A stretch of DNA of 64,000 nt. Origin: an uncultured Aquimarina sp. Its GTDB lineage: Bacteria; Bacteroidota; Bacteroidia; Flavobacteriales; Flavobacteriaceae. Below the pieces are notes generated by a model. It did no database searches, was not told where the DNA came from, and worked only from the letters and a program-made list of their open reading frames with translations. Below are positions 9,926-18,148 of this stretch, in pieces (position 1 is the first letter of the stretch; every line of letters starts with the position of its first letter). The stretch covers positions 310,001 to 374,000 of the forward strand of contig CANMFM010000008.1 of the NCBI GenBank assembly GCA_947497175.1, in the 5' to 3' direction. The position numbers were made by a program, and so were the translations under genes.

Positions 9926-10702
9926 CTAAATGAACCTTATCTTTTTCTCCCTAAACTGTTTCCAATGTTCTTTTTTAGGAAAACTATAGTATGAAGGTTC
10001 GTATTCATTTTTAAGGGGTGTCATATCACCATCTTCAATCTTTTGAATTGCTCTAATGACTACCTCAGCGCTACATTTAAAACATTTTTGATATATAGTG
10101 TCTATAGTATCCTTTTTTTCTATAGATACAATTTCCTGGCTTAAGAGAATTCCTTTATCTATTTTCTTTTCCATAGTGTGAGCAGAAACACCAACAATCT
10201 GCTCACCTTTTCTAACGGCTTGAAAAACGGGCCATAAACCACCATAAGATGGCAATAAAGCACTATGCCGATTAATACAGTATTTAGGTATTCCTAATAA
10301 TTCATTTCCAAAAATGAGTGAGTTGGAGCTCACGATAATATCTGGATTTGCTTCCCGAATTTTTTGTAGATTGGCTTTTGTATTAATATCGTATTGGACT
10401 TCAAAAAAATCTATTTTAAAATGTCTATATACCTTTTTAACACTATAAAAACCAGAATTATTTTTAGGGCTCTGTATGATGTTCTTAAGAAGAAAATACA
10501 CCTTTTTAACACCTAATTTGAGAAACTCTAATGGCTTTAAAAAATACCAGTGCTTAATCATGTAAAGTTCAATATTACTTTTGGGTAATACTTTGGTTAC
10601 TAAAACAGCACCGACAATTTCATGTTTTGTTTTTTTTATAAATTCTGCAACAAAGTCAGGTTGGTAAAAGCAAGTTTCATCAATTATTAAAAATATTCTC
10701 AT
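9926..10702 (-). CDS. formyltransferase-like protein (amino-sugar N-formyltransferase type)
   Basis: The 258-residue protein has the formyltransferase signature: INRHSALLPSYGG (the family's N-x-H followed by LLPxYxG) near residue 147, and later KKIDKGILLSQE, matching the family's catalytic-Asp motif (x-D-x-G-x-I-L). It is shorter than methionyl-tRNA formyltransferase and lacks that enzyme's C-terminal tRNA-binding domain. This fits the free-standing type that formylates amino sugars in surface polysaccharides using N10-formyl-THF. Its start overlaps by 23 bp the end of a YdjC/ChbG-type deacetylase gene, so the two are very likely co-translated. The exact substrate is unknown. Confidence 0.75.
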   Translation of the reverse strand: MRIFLIIDETCFYQPDFVAEFIKKTKHEIVGAVLVTKVLPKSNIELYMIKHWYFLKPLEFLKLGVKKVYFLLKNIIQSPKNNSGFYSVKKVYRHFKIDFFEVQYDINTKANLQKIREANPDIIVSSNSLIFGNELLGIPKYCINRHSALLPSYGGLWPVFQAVRKGEQIVGVSAHTMEKKIDKGILLSQEIVSIEKKDTIDTIYQKCFKCSAEVVIRAIQKIEDGDMTPLKNEYEPSYYSFPKKEHWKQFREKKIRFI

Positions 10703-11585
10703 AGTTTTCTATTAGGTTTTTTAATTCATCCCCCTTAAGTACTTCAGACTCCATGCTTCTTTCATGCGATGAATAATATGATTTAAATGCATTTTTGTTT
10801 GTCCAAAGCACACTCTCCCTACTTTTAACTCCACCTGGATGAAATAAAACATCAACTGATTCAGGCTTTTTTTTATTTTTTATTTTTGATAGTGCAGAGG
10901 ATACATCTCTATAAGTCATTCTACCGGTAGATAAAACCCCAACAAAATATTCATTAGTCTGTATCCCTTTTTTTTGAGCTTTAGTTATGTATTTTTTTGA
11001 AAGTCTATTCAATAAGATATTTTTAATAAAATTAAGAGATAGGTGATTTCTCATCCTGACATATCCATAACCATATTTCAACTCATAAGGATTTCTTACA
11101 AAGGCAATATTATATTTTTCGGAAACTTCTAATAGGCATTCAAACACAAAAGGTATCATATGAAAATGCATATGACTATCCACTCTTAAAGGTGTTTGAT
11201 CATCAATAGCATTTTTGTATTTAATAATTTGATATTCTATTTCTTTTCTTATTTGTTCTCTAAATTTTGTTTTTATAGTGTTTGAAGACAAACTATACTT
11301 TAACCACAACATTAAAAAGGAATATTTAAATTCTCCTGTTTCATCTACGATAAGGTTTGCTTCTTCTTTTGGAGTTAATGGAGTACCTTCTACCAAATTA
11401 AGATGAAGACAAACTCTTACTTTTTCAGAAACGCTTTTATACTTATCTATTCCGTAAGAAAAAGAATCTGTAGTACAGACGATACTGGTGCTATTAATTA
11501 CTCCGTTATGTATGCAATCTAATATATTGTCTGTGATTTCATTACCGATACCAAAATCATCGGCATGTATGTATATTCTCTTCAT
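10680..11585 (-). CDS. YdjC/ChbG-family carbohydrate deacetylase
   Basis: The core begins MKRIYIHADDFG, the diagnostic N-terminal motif with a metal-binding Asp pair. It also has VCLHLNLVEG, a VDSHMHFHMIP segment with further metal-ligand His, and a C-terminal LFHPGG. YdjC/ChbG enzymes remove acetyl groups from N-acetylated sugars, such as chito-oligosaccharides. I start the gene at 11585 because homology begins at once there; upstream in-frame Met codons at 11597 and 11642 would add residues without family similarity. It overlaps the downstream formyltransferase gene by 23 bp. The pair suggests deacetylation followed by N-formylation of an amino sugar. Confidence 0.8.
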   Translation of the reverse strand: MKRIYIHADDFGIGNEITDNILDCIHNGVINSTSIVCTTDSFSYGIDKYKSVSEKVRVCLHLNLVEGTPLTPKEEANLIVDETGEFKYSFLMLWLKYSLSSNTIKTKFREQIRKEIEYQIIKYKNAIDDQTPLRVDSHMHFHMIPFVFECLLEVSEKYNIAFVRNPYELKYGYGYVRMRNHLSLNFIKNILLNRLSKKYITKAQKKGIQTNEYFVGVLSTGRMTYRDVSSALSKIKNKKKPESVDVLFHPGGVKSRESVLWTNKNAFKSYYSSHERSMESEVLKGDELKNLIENYENIFNN

Positions 11586-11808
11586 TTCATTTAACATATT
11601 GCCTTTAAAACCAGCTGTCAATTTACTTCCGCAAGGTAACAAAACTGCTTGTAATATTGTAGCTTAGTTTTCTCTTGAAAGATATGAAAGTTAGAATTCA
11701 CCCCATCGATCACACTTTGAAAAGCTCGGTGTGATAATCTGGAATGGCAACCGAAAACAACTATTAGAGTGGTTGAGCTATACCGATACTTTGCAATTTT
11801 TATGATTA

Positions 11809-12144
11809 GATAGGGGGGTACTTGGATAAGTACCCCTATCCACTTCAGAAGTCCCCCTCCCCACTTGATTACCGGGATGGGCTGCAAAATTTGTTAAAGA
11901 ACCCGGTAGTTTAGTGGGTGGGGGTACTTCAATTGTTAAAGCTTCCTGTAAGTTCGTCAGTTGGCCCGGTAGCTTTGCGGGTCGGCCCGGTAGCTTTGTC
12001 AGTTGGCCCACTTCATTTGCGCGTCGGCCCAGTAGATTTGCAAGACAGCCTATACAATTTGAAGTCTGGAGTATTGTTTTTGGAAAGTCAACCCCTATTT
12101 TTGAGATCGCATGCAGAATTTTTGAGGGTAGTGTGCCAAAAGTT
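11809..12144. repeat. degenerate tandem array with 21-bp period (16 units)
   Basis: The sequence can be cut without gaps into 16 units of exactly 21 bp, most beginning with G and many ending in TTT. The best-conserved units (11956-12039) carry a GGCCC(G/A)GTAG core. The array is clearly GC-richer than its surroundings. Because 21 is a multiple of three, all frames stay open over long distances, and the minus strand would read heptads such as TKLPGRP; I treat these open frames as a by-product. The array lies in a 740-bp gap between a deacetylase gene and a sigma-factor gene. Confidence 0.7.
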
Positions 12145-12233
12145 GGTGTTGCATAGCAGATGTATATGTTTCGTATGGTATTCCATAGAAATCTGAGGAA
12201 GCAAAACTTAACAGTATGATCAAAAGATAGCGC

Positions 12234-12312
12234 TGAATAGTAGAAAACTACTTGTTTTCGATACATTTTTGCTAATACAAAAACACTCAAACTGATGTAG
12301 TTTTCTACTATT
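12234..12312. repeat. inverted repeat enclosing an interspersed repeat copy
   Basis: AATAGTAGAAAACTAC near 12236 and GTAGTTTTCTACTATT at 12297-12312 are exact inverted repeats. They frame most of a 45-bp sequence (12260-12304) that belongs to a family with further copies at 15625-15669 and 59148-59192. Confidence 0.6.
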
Positions 12313-12385
12313 GAATTTAGATGAGATGGTCTTGTTATCTGAATCTCCATTAATATTGCTATACGCTGCAACTATCTCTAACGTC

Positions 12386-13663
12386 TTAATTAAGAACACC
12401 TGCTATCTTATCTTTAAAAAACTGTTGTTCTTGTTTGGATTGGGTGAGCTGAATGGCTTTTTGATAATGAATCACCGCTTTGGTATTTTGGTGCATTCGC
12501 ATATAAATTTCACCTAAAGTGGCATGATATAAATAATACTTCTCTATTACTTTATTATTTTTAATGGTTTTTATAGCCATCAATGCTTTATCAGCTCCTT
12601 GCAATTCTAAAACGACCATACACCTGTTAAGAAGTACTACGGGATCATAAGTAAGATTTAAAAATATGTCATAGTACTTTAATATCATAGGCCAGTTTGT
12701 GTCTTTATATTCTTTGGCAATACAATGTTCATACGCAATAGCGGCTTCGATATGGTAGGTAGAAAGTTTAGATCCAAAAGCTGCCTTATTAAGGTAGGCT
12801 TGTCCGGATTGTATGATTGCAGTATCCCATTGTGTTCTGTCTTGTTTTGACAGTAAAATAAGTTCGCCCTCTATCGTAAGACGACTATCCACTCTTGCAG
12901 CATGAAAACACATAAGCGCCATAAGGGCATACACCTCGGGTAATTGTGTTTGCTCTGCAGATAATAAAGATCGACATAATAGCATAGCTTGCTCTATCAG
13001 ATCTTTGCGAATAAGCTGATCGGCATGAGTTGAATTATACCCTTCGTTAAACATTAAGTAGATTGCATTTAATACAGTTTCAGTCTTGTCTACAATTTCA
13101 TTAGAGGTGGGTATTTTAGGGCGAATCTTATGCTTTCTGAAATATTCTTTGGTACGATATAAACGTTTGGATATGGTATCTTCACTGGTTAAAAAAGATC
13201 GTGCTATTTCTTTGGTGCTAAACCCACAAAGTGATTTTAATATAAAAGTAATCTGGTTTTCTTCTGAAATATCGTGGTGGCAACAGGCATACATCATGGC
13301 CAAAAAATCATCTTGTATTTGATCTTCTTTCCAATAATTATCCATGGTCGTATTTAGTGTATAGCCCGAGGTAAGCAATTGTTTATCGGGGTCAGAAAAA
13401 TCTATGAGTGTACTATATTTATTTTTGCGAATAATATCGATGGCTTTGTTTTTAGCAGTACGATATAACCATGCCCTGGGGTTATCGGGTATTCCTCTAT
13501 ACTTCCAGGTCTCAAGGGCTCTGACTAAAGCATCTTGTACTACATCTTCGGCCATCTCAATATTTTCGGTACCAAATATTTTAACCAGTACAGCAACCAT
13601 CTTTCCAGATTCTTTTCTAAAAAGATGGTTAACCGTATCATCTATGTGTTCACTTTCTTTCAA
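12386..13663 (-). CDS. ECF sigma factor, ECF42-type with C-terminal TPR-like extension
   Basis: The 425-residue protein has sigma region 2 at about residues 15-85 (AEDVVQDALVRALETWKYRG, PRAWLYRTAKNKAIDIIRK). Sigma region 4 lies at about 130-185 (LKSLCGFSTKEIARSFLTSEDTI). A long C-terminal part (about 190-420) holds the DUF6596-type segment (YLMFNEGYNSTHADQLIRKDL) and TPR-like helices. This layout and the two YciI-like genes directly upstream are the known hallmark of ECF42 sigma factors, which lack a membrane anti-sigma factor and need the C-terminal extension for activity. It is third in a tight operon, 6 bp after the preceding gene. The inducing signal is unknown. Confidence 0.88.
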   Translation of the reverse strand: MKESEHIDDTVNHLFRKESGKMVAVLVKIFGTENIEMAEDVVQDALVRALETWKYRGIPDNPRAWLYRTAKNKAIDIIRKNKYSTLIDFSDPDKQLLTSGYTLNTTMDNYWKEDQIQDDFLAMMYACCHHDISEENQITFILKSLCGFSTKEIARSFLTSEDTISKRLYRTKEYFRKHKIRPKIPTSNEIVDKTETVLNAIYLMFNEGYNSTHADQLIRKDLIEQAMLLCRSLLSAEQTQLPEVYALMALMCFHAARVDSRLTIEGELILLSKQDRTQWDTAIIQSGQAYLNKAAFGSKLSTYHIEAAIAYEHCIAKEYKDTNWPMILKYYDIFLNLTYDPVVLLNRCMVVLELQGADKALMAIKTIKNNKVIEKYYLYHATLGEIYMRMHQNTKAVIHYQKAIQLTQSKQEQQFFKDKIAGVLN

Positions 13664-13669
13664 AGAAAT

Positions 13670-14011
13670 TTACATCGGGCTAATTTCACGCACCTCAACA
13701 GTGCATCCATACTCAAAACTTGGGCAACCTTCAGCAATTTTGGCGGCTTGCTCCAGTGAGTCTGCTTTTATTAACAAATATCCGCCGACTAATTCTTTGC
13801 CTTCGGCCAGCGGTCGATCAATGATCTTTGTGCCTCCTTCGCTAAGTGTTTTACCTTCGCGCATTAGAGGTTGGCCTCCCACAAGTTGCCCCGCTTGTGC
13901 CAGGCCGCCCATCCATTCTTGCCAGTGTTGCATGTGTTTCTGCATCTCTTCGGGTGAGTTTTTTTCGTACTTTTCTTCTCCGCCACGTATTAAATATAAG
14001 AATTCTTTCAT
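13670..14011 (-). CDS. YciI-like (DGPF-type) protein
   Basis: This 113-residue protein starts MKEFLYLIRGG and has the YCII/DGPF fold pattern: MQKHMQHWQEWM in the first helix, GGTKIIDRPLAEGKELVGGYLLIKA in the centre, and a final strand TVEVREI. These small dimeric proteins are often encoded beside ECF41/ECF42 sigma factors; their biochemical role is not settled. It lies between a paralogue (10 bp upstream) and the sigma gene (6 bp downstream). Confidence 0.85.
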   Translation of the reverse strand: MKEFLYLIRGGEEKYEKNSPEEMQKHMQHWQEWMGGLAQAGQLVGGQPLMREGKTLSEGGTKIIDRPLAEGKELVGGYLLIKADSLEQAAKIAEGCPSFEYGCTVEVREISPM

Positions 14012-14021
14012 GATCGTCGTT

Positions 14022-14366
14022 TTAATTTTCTGGCCAAACTTCTCTTACTTCTACAGATGATTCCCATTGTAATCCCGGGCATCCTTTTGCCATTTCTGTT
14101 GCTTCTTCTAAGGTTTCTGCTTTGACAATTATATAGCCTCCTACTAACTCTTTGGTTTCTGTAAGAGGTCTATCGGTTACTTTTGTGCCTCCCGGGTGAA
14201 TTGTATTTCCGCCAGGATATAAACGCTCACCTCCCAGATATTGATCCTTTTTGGCTATTCCATCAATCCACTGCATCCAGTGTTGCATGTGTTCTTCCTG
14301 TTCTCTTTGGGACTTGCTATCCCATAATTCGTCTCCTCCTTTAAAAAGAAAAATAAATTGTTTCAT
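14022..14366 (-). CDS. YciI-like (DGPF-type) protein, paralogue
   Basis: Starting at the ATG at 14366 gives 114 residues that align end to end with the next gene (MKQFIFLFKGG, MQHWMQWID, GGTKVTDRPLTETKELVGGYIIVKA, SVEVREVWP). A longer frame reaching 14480 adds 38 residues with no similarity, so I reject that start. It is first of three genes in the ECF42 operon. The pair probably arose by tandem duplication and may act as a heterodimer. Confidence 0.85.
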   Translation of the reverse strand: MKQFIFLFKGGDELWDSKSQREQEEHMQHWMQWIDGIAKKDQYLGGERLYPGGNTIHPGGTKVTDRPLTETKELVGGYIIVKAETLEEATEMAKGCPGLQWESSVEVREVWPEN

Positions 14367-14492
14367 TTGTTTATTTTTTATGGTTTGTACTAATATGACG
14401 AACATCCTTTGGGGATTTGGACATGTATAAAAGCATTTTTTCATTTTAAGAATTCGCAACACTATATAAAGATATGACAAATTGCATATAAC

Positions 14493-14521
14493 AAAAAAGG
14501 GTACTCTTTACGAATACCCTT
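14493..14521 (-). terminator. intrinsic terminator for the lipocalin-like gene
   Basis: AAGGGTA (14498-14504) pairs with TACCCTT (14515-14521). On the minus strand the stem is followed by a run of six T, correctly placed downstream of the gene ending at 14578. Confidence 0.6.
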
Positions 14522-14577
14522 CTTTATAGTTGACCAATGCCATGATTATCTCATAGCCTGATCTTTATACGTTAATT

Positions 14578-14973
14578 TTACATTTTTTCTCTCGACTTAA
14601 AGTACACAGTCTTTGTCTTCTTTTTACCTTTACCTTTATATAAAAAAAGTGCGCTTTCTGTTGCTTCATAATAAATACACTCTGAGCTACCTATACAAAC
14701 TTCACGTTCGTTGTCATTATGGGTCCAGGTATTATTAGTAGTTGTTTCTTTTGTTTTTTCAATTACAGTGTTATCCGCTTTAAAAATAATAACCGTATCG
14801 GGATCATCACGCTTAACCCATTTTCCAATTAAAAAACTTGAACTTGTTTGTTCAATAGTAATGTCTTTACTATCAAGAATAGTGCTTTGCGTAGATTTTG
14901 CCGTAAAACTAGTTAGCACAAAAGCTAACATAAACGTAGCAAAAATTACAAATGTAGATTGGGATCTTTTCAT
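14578..14973 (-). CDS. small exported protein, lipocalin-like
   Basis: The 131-residue protein has a signal peptide (FVIFATFMLAFVLTSFTA). A single small beta domain beginning FLIGKWVKRDDPDTVIIFKADNTV resembles the lipocalin-like families common in Bacteroidota. Two cysteines (VCIGSSECIYY) may form a disulfide. It appears monocistronic, with its own terminator. The ligand is unknown and the family link is suggestive only. Confidence 0.65.
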   Translation of the reverse strand: MKRSQSTFVIFATFMLAFVLTSFTAKSTQSTILDSKDITIEQTSSSFLIGKWVKRDDPDTVIIFKADNTVIEKTKETTTNNTWTHNDNEREVCIGSSECIYYEATESALFLYKGKGKKKTKTVYFKSREKM

Positions 14974-15123
14974 AATTCGAATTTTATAAGGTCTAAATTT
15001 ACTATTTTTTTTGGTAATCTAAAGTTTTAATGCCTAATGACACGCTGTAAAACTGATTATAGGTTTGGTGACTGTAACGATTTATCAAACACTATACCAA
15101 CTTAATGACATAAAATCCAACGA

Positions 15124-15546
15124 TTATTTTTTTGTTGAATCCTGTACTTTTTTATAGAAAATCTTGCTTACAATCTTCCACTCTCCATCTATTTTTAGCA
15201 GATTCATATAATCGATAAAGGTAAATGTTGGATATTCGATCTCTAGTTTTGCACTAGCAGCATGACCAGTGATATTGATATAGTCAATTTTAGTTTTACG
15301 GTTTTGTTTTGGTCCCGGTTTCATTCTTCCAAAAAACTCAAGTGCATTTACTTCTTTATACTCATCGGCGATATAACGCATGGTAGCGGTCTTGTGAAAA
15401 GCCTTTTTAAGGGTTTCAAAATCATTGTTGGTCCCACCATCTAAGTAGTATCGTACAGTCTTTTCGACCATCGCATAATCTGATTCTTGAGCATTTATTG
15501 AAATTGAAATCGTAAACAACAGAAGTAGCGTGAATAGATGCTTCAT
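15124..15546 (-). CDS. exported NTF2-like protein (putative lumazine-binding type)
   Basis: The 140-residue protein has a signal peptide ending SINAQ. An NTF2-like domain follows: VEKTVRYYLDGGTNNDFETLKKAFHKTATM at the start, then strands with AKLEIEYPTFTFIDYMNLLKIDGEWKIVSKIF. This matches the putative lumazine-binding/SnoaL-like group. Such proteins are often secreted or periplasmic and of unknown substrate. A weakly similar NTF2-like lipoprotein gene lies just upstream, but the 160-bp gap suggests separate transcription. Confidence 0.75.
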   Translation of the reverse strand: MKHLFTLLLLFTISISINAQESDYAMVEKTVRYYLDGGTNNDFETLKKAFHKTATMRYIADEYKEVNALEFFGRMKPGPKQNRKTKIDYINITGHAASAKLEIEYPTFTFIDYMNLLKIDGEWKIVSKIFYKKVQDSTKK

Positions 15547-15624
15547 TTTATATATTTTTTATATTAAACATTAAGAATAACCCGTTGTACGTTTTTCAGA
15601 TTCTAAATTAAAAAAGCTTTTCTA

Positions 15625-15669
15625 GATACATTTCTGCTAAAATCGAAATACTCGAATTGACGAATTTTA
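15625..15669 (+). repeat. 45-bp interspersed repeat, copy B
   Basis: Begins GATACATTTCTGCTAAAATC and aligns without gaps to 12260-12304 and 59148-59192, with strongest agreement to the latter. All copies are intergenic. Confidence 0.55.
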
Positions 15670-15707
15670 GATAAAAACATCAAAGTACACAACTGGTTAA
15701 GGTTATT

Positions 15708-16136
15708 TTATTTAAATAAATCTTTGGGTTGAACCACATCAACCCTGACTATCTTTTCATCATCAAATGTGAATATTTCTACAATATCCTGACCCGCTTC
15801 TTTGCTATCATCTAACCACACTTTATCATGCATGATCACTTTATTATCAATCTCGATTAGATATTGAATTTCTGAACGTACTTTAGGATGTTTCTCAAAA
15901 TGTGCTGCTCTGTTTTTTTGTAATGCTTCTCGTCCATTAATCTTAAGCTGTGATTCTACATACACCTTAACATCTTCTGCAAATCCTTCTACGTAGTTAT
16001 TTGCTTCCTTTTGATTAACCGCATTTATCATTTTTTTTATTATCTGGCTTTGATTTCCATTACTTAACTCGTGCTCTTTGGATACGCAACCAATTATAAA
16101 GACAACTATTACTATAAATATGCCAATATTCTTCAT
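15708..16136 (-). CDS. SnoaL/NTF2-like lipoprotein
   Basis: The 142-residue protein has a lipoprotein signal (IFIVIVVFIIGC, Cys at 17). An NTF2-like domain follows: IIKKMINAVNQKEANNYVEGF, then a RAAHFEKHPKVRSEIQYLIEIDNKVIMHDKVW segment typical of the steroid-isomerase/SnoaL fold, ending with IVEIFTFDDEKIVRVDVV. Substrate unknown. The lipobox indicates anchoring to the outer or inner membrane on the periplasmic side. Confidence 0.75.
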   Translation of the reverse strand: MKNIGIFIVIVVFIIGCVSKEHELSNGNQSQIIKKMINAVNQKEANNYVEGFAEDVKVYVESQLKINGREALQKNRAAHFEKHPKVRSEIQYLIEIDNKVIMHDKVWLDDSKEAGQDIVEIFTFDDEKIVRVDVVQPKDLFK

Positions 16137-16513
16137 TTTTTAAAGTTTAAATCTTCAGTAACTCATTAGAAATGTTATTGTTCTAAAGTAGAAAAACATT
16201 TTTGATCCTATTCATAAAAAAAACTTAATCCTTGCATTATACTTTGAGTACCTATTCTTTATCGAATATTGGCAGTGTATAATAAACCTTGATTGTCAAC
16301 CTGAATTTTTCTTAGGTGCTTATCACAATCAACTATGTACTGGCAATAATGAGATTTAGAAAATATGTTTGGAATAACACTAAATACTATGATTATAACA
16401 CAAAACGGAAAAATTATAGTAATGCTAAACTACTGGAAGCTATGGTAGGGTATTATTCTTTTAAAACGTTTTTATATGAAACGCCCATGACCTAACTATA
16501 TCATGTAAATGGC

Positions 16514-16652
16514 AAAAGAGGGCTGTCTGAAAAGTCGTCATTCTCAGCGAAGTGAAAGAATCTGTTAAATTCAACTTACTGATACACAGATTACTTAAAA
16601 ATTAAAATTTTTCGTAATGACAGTATTATATACTTTTCGGCCAGCCCCTTTT
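16514..16652. mobile_element. MITE-like element
   Basis: Imperfect terminal inverted repeats bound about 139 bp of non-coding DNA: AAAAGAGGGCTGTCTGAAAAGT on the left, and on the other strand of the right end AAAAGGGGCTGGCCGAAAAGT. The interior has GTCATTCTCAGCGAAGTGAAAGAATC, a style of sequence seen in short repeats of Flavobacteria. No transposase is present. The rest of the 16137-16675 gap shows nothing I can assign. Confidence 0.5.
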
Positions 16653-16675
16653 AATGACTATAACATTTTATCTCT

Positions 16676-17155
16676 CTAGCCTCTTTCTATTTTACAGATA
16701 TAGCAACCGGCTTCAGAATTACGGGCGTGTAAATATGTAATTTCAGGATGTTGTTGAAATATTTCGGGTATTAAAAGATCTATATCATCATTACCCACCA
16801 TTCTTGTAAAAATCATTTCCTGATCTTTATTGTATCCTATTAATGACAAGGGAAAGTTTATCTTGTCTTTCTTAATCTCCGGCGGAAACTGATTCATATT
16901 TTTATACGGTTCGATCTCTTTTTTATGAATAAAGATTGGTCCTGGTTGATTAAAAGCATTGGCTTTTTCAAAAGGGCTATAACTAATCAAAATTCGTTGA
17001 TCTTTTCCGGGTTTAAAAGGTTGTAATGAAACTCTGCAAGGTCCAAGCCCGGTCGCTAGTTGTTCTACTACCGGATGTCCGAAATCATCTATTTTTGTTT
17101 CTCTGATTTTTGAAGCATATGCTTTTGTTAATGGAATAATTTTGAATGGGTTCAT
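16676..17155 (-). CDS. DUF1203-family protein
   Basis: From the ATG at 17155 the 159-residue protein reads MNPFKIIPLTKAYASKIRE, DDFGHPVVEQLATGLGPCRVSLQPFKPG, and near the end YLHARNSEAGCYICKIERG, the conserved pattern of DUF1203. A start ten codons upstream adds nothing conserved. The conserved Cys in GPCR and in the C-terminal CYIC could be functional. No biochemical role is known. It stands alone between a MITE-like region and an ada-type gene. Confidence 0.8.
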   Translation of the reverse strand: MNPFKIIPLTKAYASKIRETKIDDFGHPVVEQLATGLGPCRVSLQPFKPGKDQRILISYSPFEKANAFNQPGPIFIHKKEIEPYKNMNQFPPEIKKDKINFPLSLIGYNKDQEMIFTRMVGNDDIDLLIPEIFQQHPEITYLHARNSEAGCYICKIERG

Positions 17156-17225
17156 AACTACTGATTTTTTATTGGATGTATACAAATATGATCTCTAATA
17201 AAAAGATAAAACACCCGAATCTTGC

Positions 17226-18071
17226 TCAATTATCATCAACTTGTGTAGCCTCCCAACCGATCATTATTGTTTTTCTTGTACTTCCCCAACGATACTGCCC
17301 CGTATCACCCGTAGCTTGTATTACTCTGTGACAAGGGATTAAAAATGCTACAGGATTACTCCCAATTGCAGTACCAACAGCTCTTGATGCTTTTGGCTTG
17401 TTTATACACTTTGCTATGGTTCCGTAGGTAGTTAATCCGCCCTTAGGAATTTTAAGTAGCGCTTTCCATATGTTTAGCTGAAAATCGGTGCCCTTAAGGT
17501 GTAGTTTAATCTGATCCAGGTTTTTCCAATCTTGTGTGAAGATACATAATGCATTTTGCTGAATACGATCAACTCTCTGATCAAAATCTGCTTCAGGAAA
17601 AAGCATTTTCAACCCTTTAAAAGCATGTTCCTCATGATCTACAAAAGCCATATGGCAAATCCCTTTTTGGGTTGAAGCGACAAGCACCTTTCCGAAGGGG
17701 CTTTCGGTAAAACTATACGTAATGACCAAGTTTTTTCCTTCATTCTTATATTCTCCCGGGGTCATTCCTTCTATCTTTACAAAAAGATCATGAAGTCTAC
17801 CTGTGCCAGAAAGTCCTGTCTCATAAGCTGTATCAAATAACGTGGCCTGTTGATTTTTAAGCGTTTGCTTCGCATGTTCTATACTGATATATTGCAGAAA
17901 TTTTTTAGGACTTACTCCAACCCATTCTGTAAAAAGTCTTTGAAAATGAAACGGACTTAAATGCACTTTTTCTGCAACCTCATCAAGATTAGGCTGATTT
18001 TTGAAGTTTTCTTTTATATATACAATCGCTTCGGCTATACGATTATAATTAATATTACTTTCTGCTATCAT
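17226..18071 (-). CDS. AraC-type regulator fused to O6-methylguanine-DNA methyltransferase (Ada-like)
   Basis: The 281-residue protein joins an AraC-type helix-turn-helix domain (about 10-105; LDEVAEKVHLSPFHFQRLFTEW, GMTPGEYKNEG) to a methylated-DNA-protein-cysteine methyltransferase domain (about 115-280). The active-site motif is PCHRVI with Cys 247. It removes methyl groups from O6-methylguanine by suicide transfer. The N-terminal Ada zinc domain that senses methylphosphotriesters in E. coli Ada is absent, so methyl-triggered activation of transcription by that route is not expected. Confidence 0.92.
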   Translation of the reverse strand: MIAESNINYNRIAEAIVYIKENFKNQPNLDEVAEKVHLSPFHFQRLFTEWVGVSPKKFLQYISIEHAKQTLKNQQATLFDTAYETGLSGTGRLHDLFVKIEGMTPGEYKNEGKNLVITYSFTESPFGKVLVASTQKGICHMAFVDHEEHAFKGLKMLFPEADFDQRVDRIQQNALCIFTQDWKNLDQIKLHLKGTDFQLNIWKALLKIPKGGLTTYGTIAKCINKPKASRAVGTAIGSNPVAFLIPCHRVIQATGDTGQYRWGSTRKTIMIGWEATQVDDN

Positions 18072-18148
18072 TAGTACATTATTTTAAACAACATTATAAA
18101 AATAACGTGCTCTTTACTAGTACAAAACCCAAAACTTGCTATCTATAA

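Noticed and set aside
11618..12371. Minus- and plus-strand open frames across the 21-bp array
   Set aside because: A 21-bp step keeps every frame open; composition is unlike neighbouring genes. Kept as a finding instead of a gene call.
13404..14060. Plus-strand frame of 218 residues
   Set aside because: Antisense to the ECF42 and YciI genes, whose protein similarity is clear.
14367..14480. Longer start for the first YciI-like gene
   Set aside because: The added 38 residues have no similarity; the paralogue starts at the equivalent of 14366.
16365..16450. Short plus-strand frame of 27 codons
   Set aside because: No conserved features, weak start context; chance frame.
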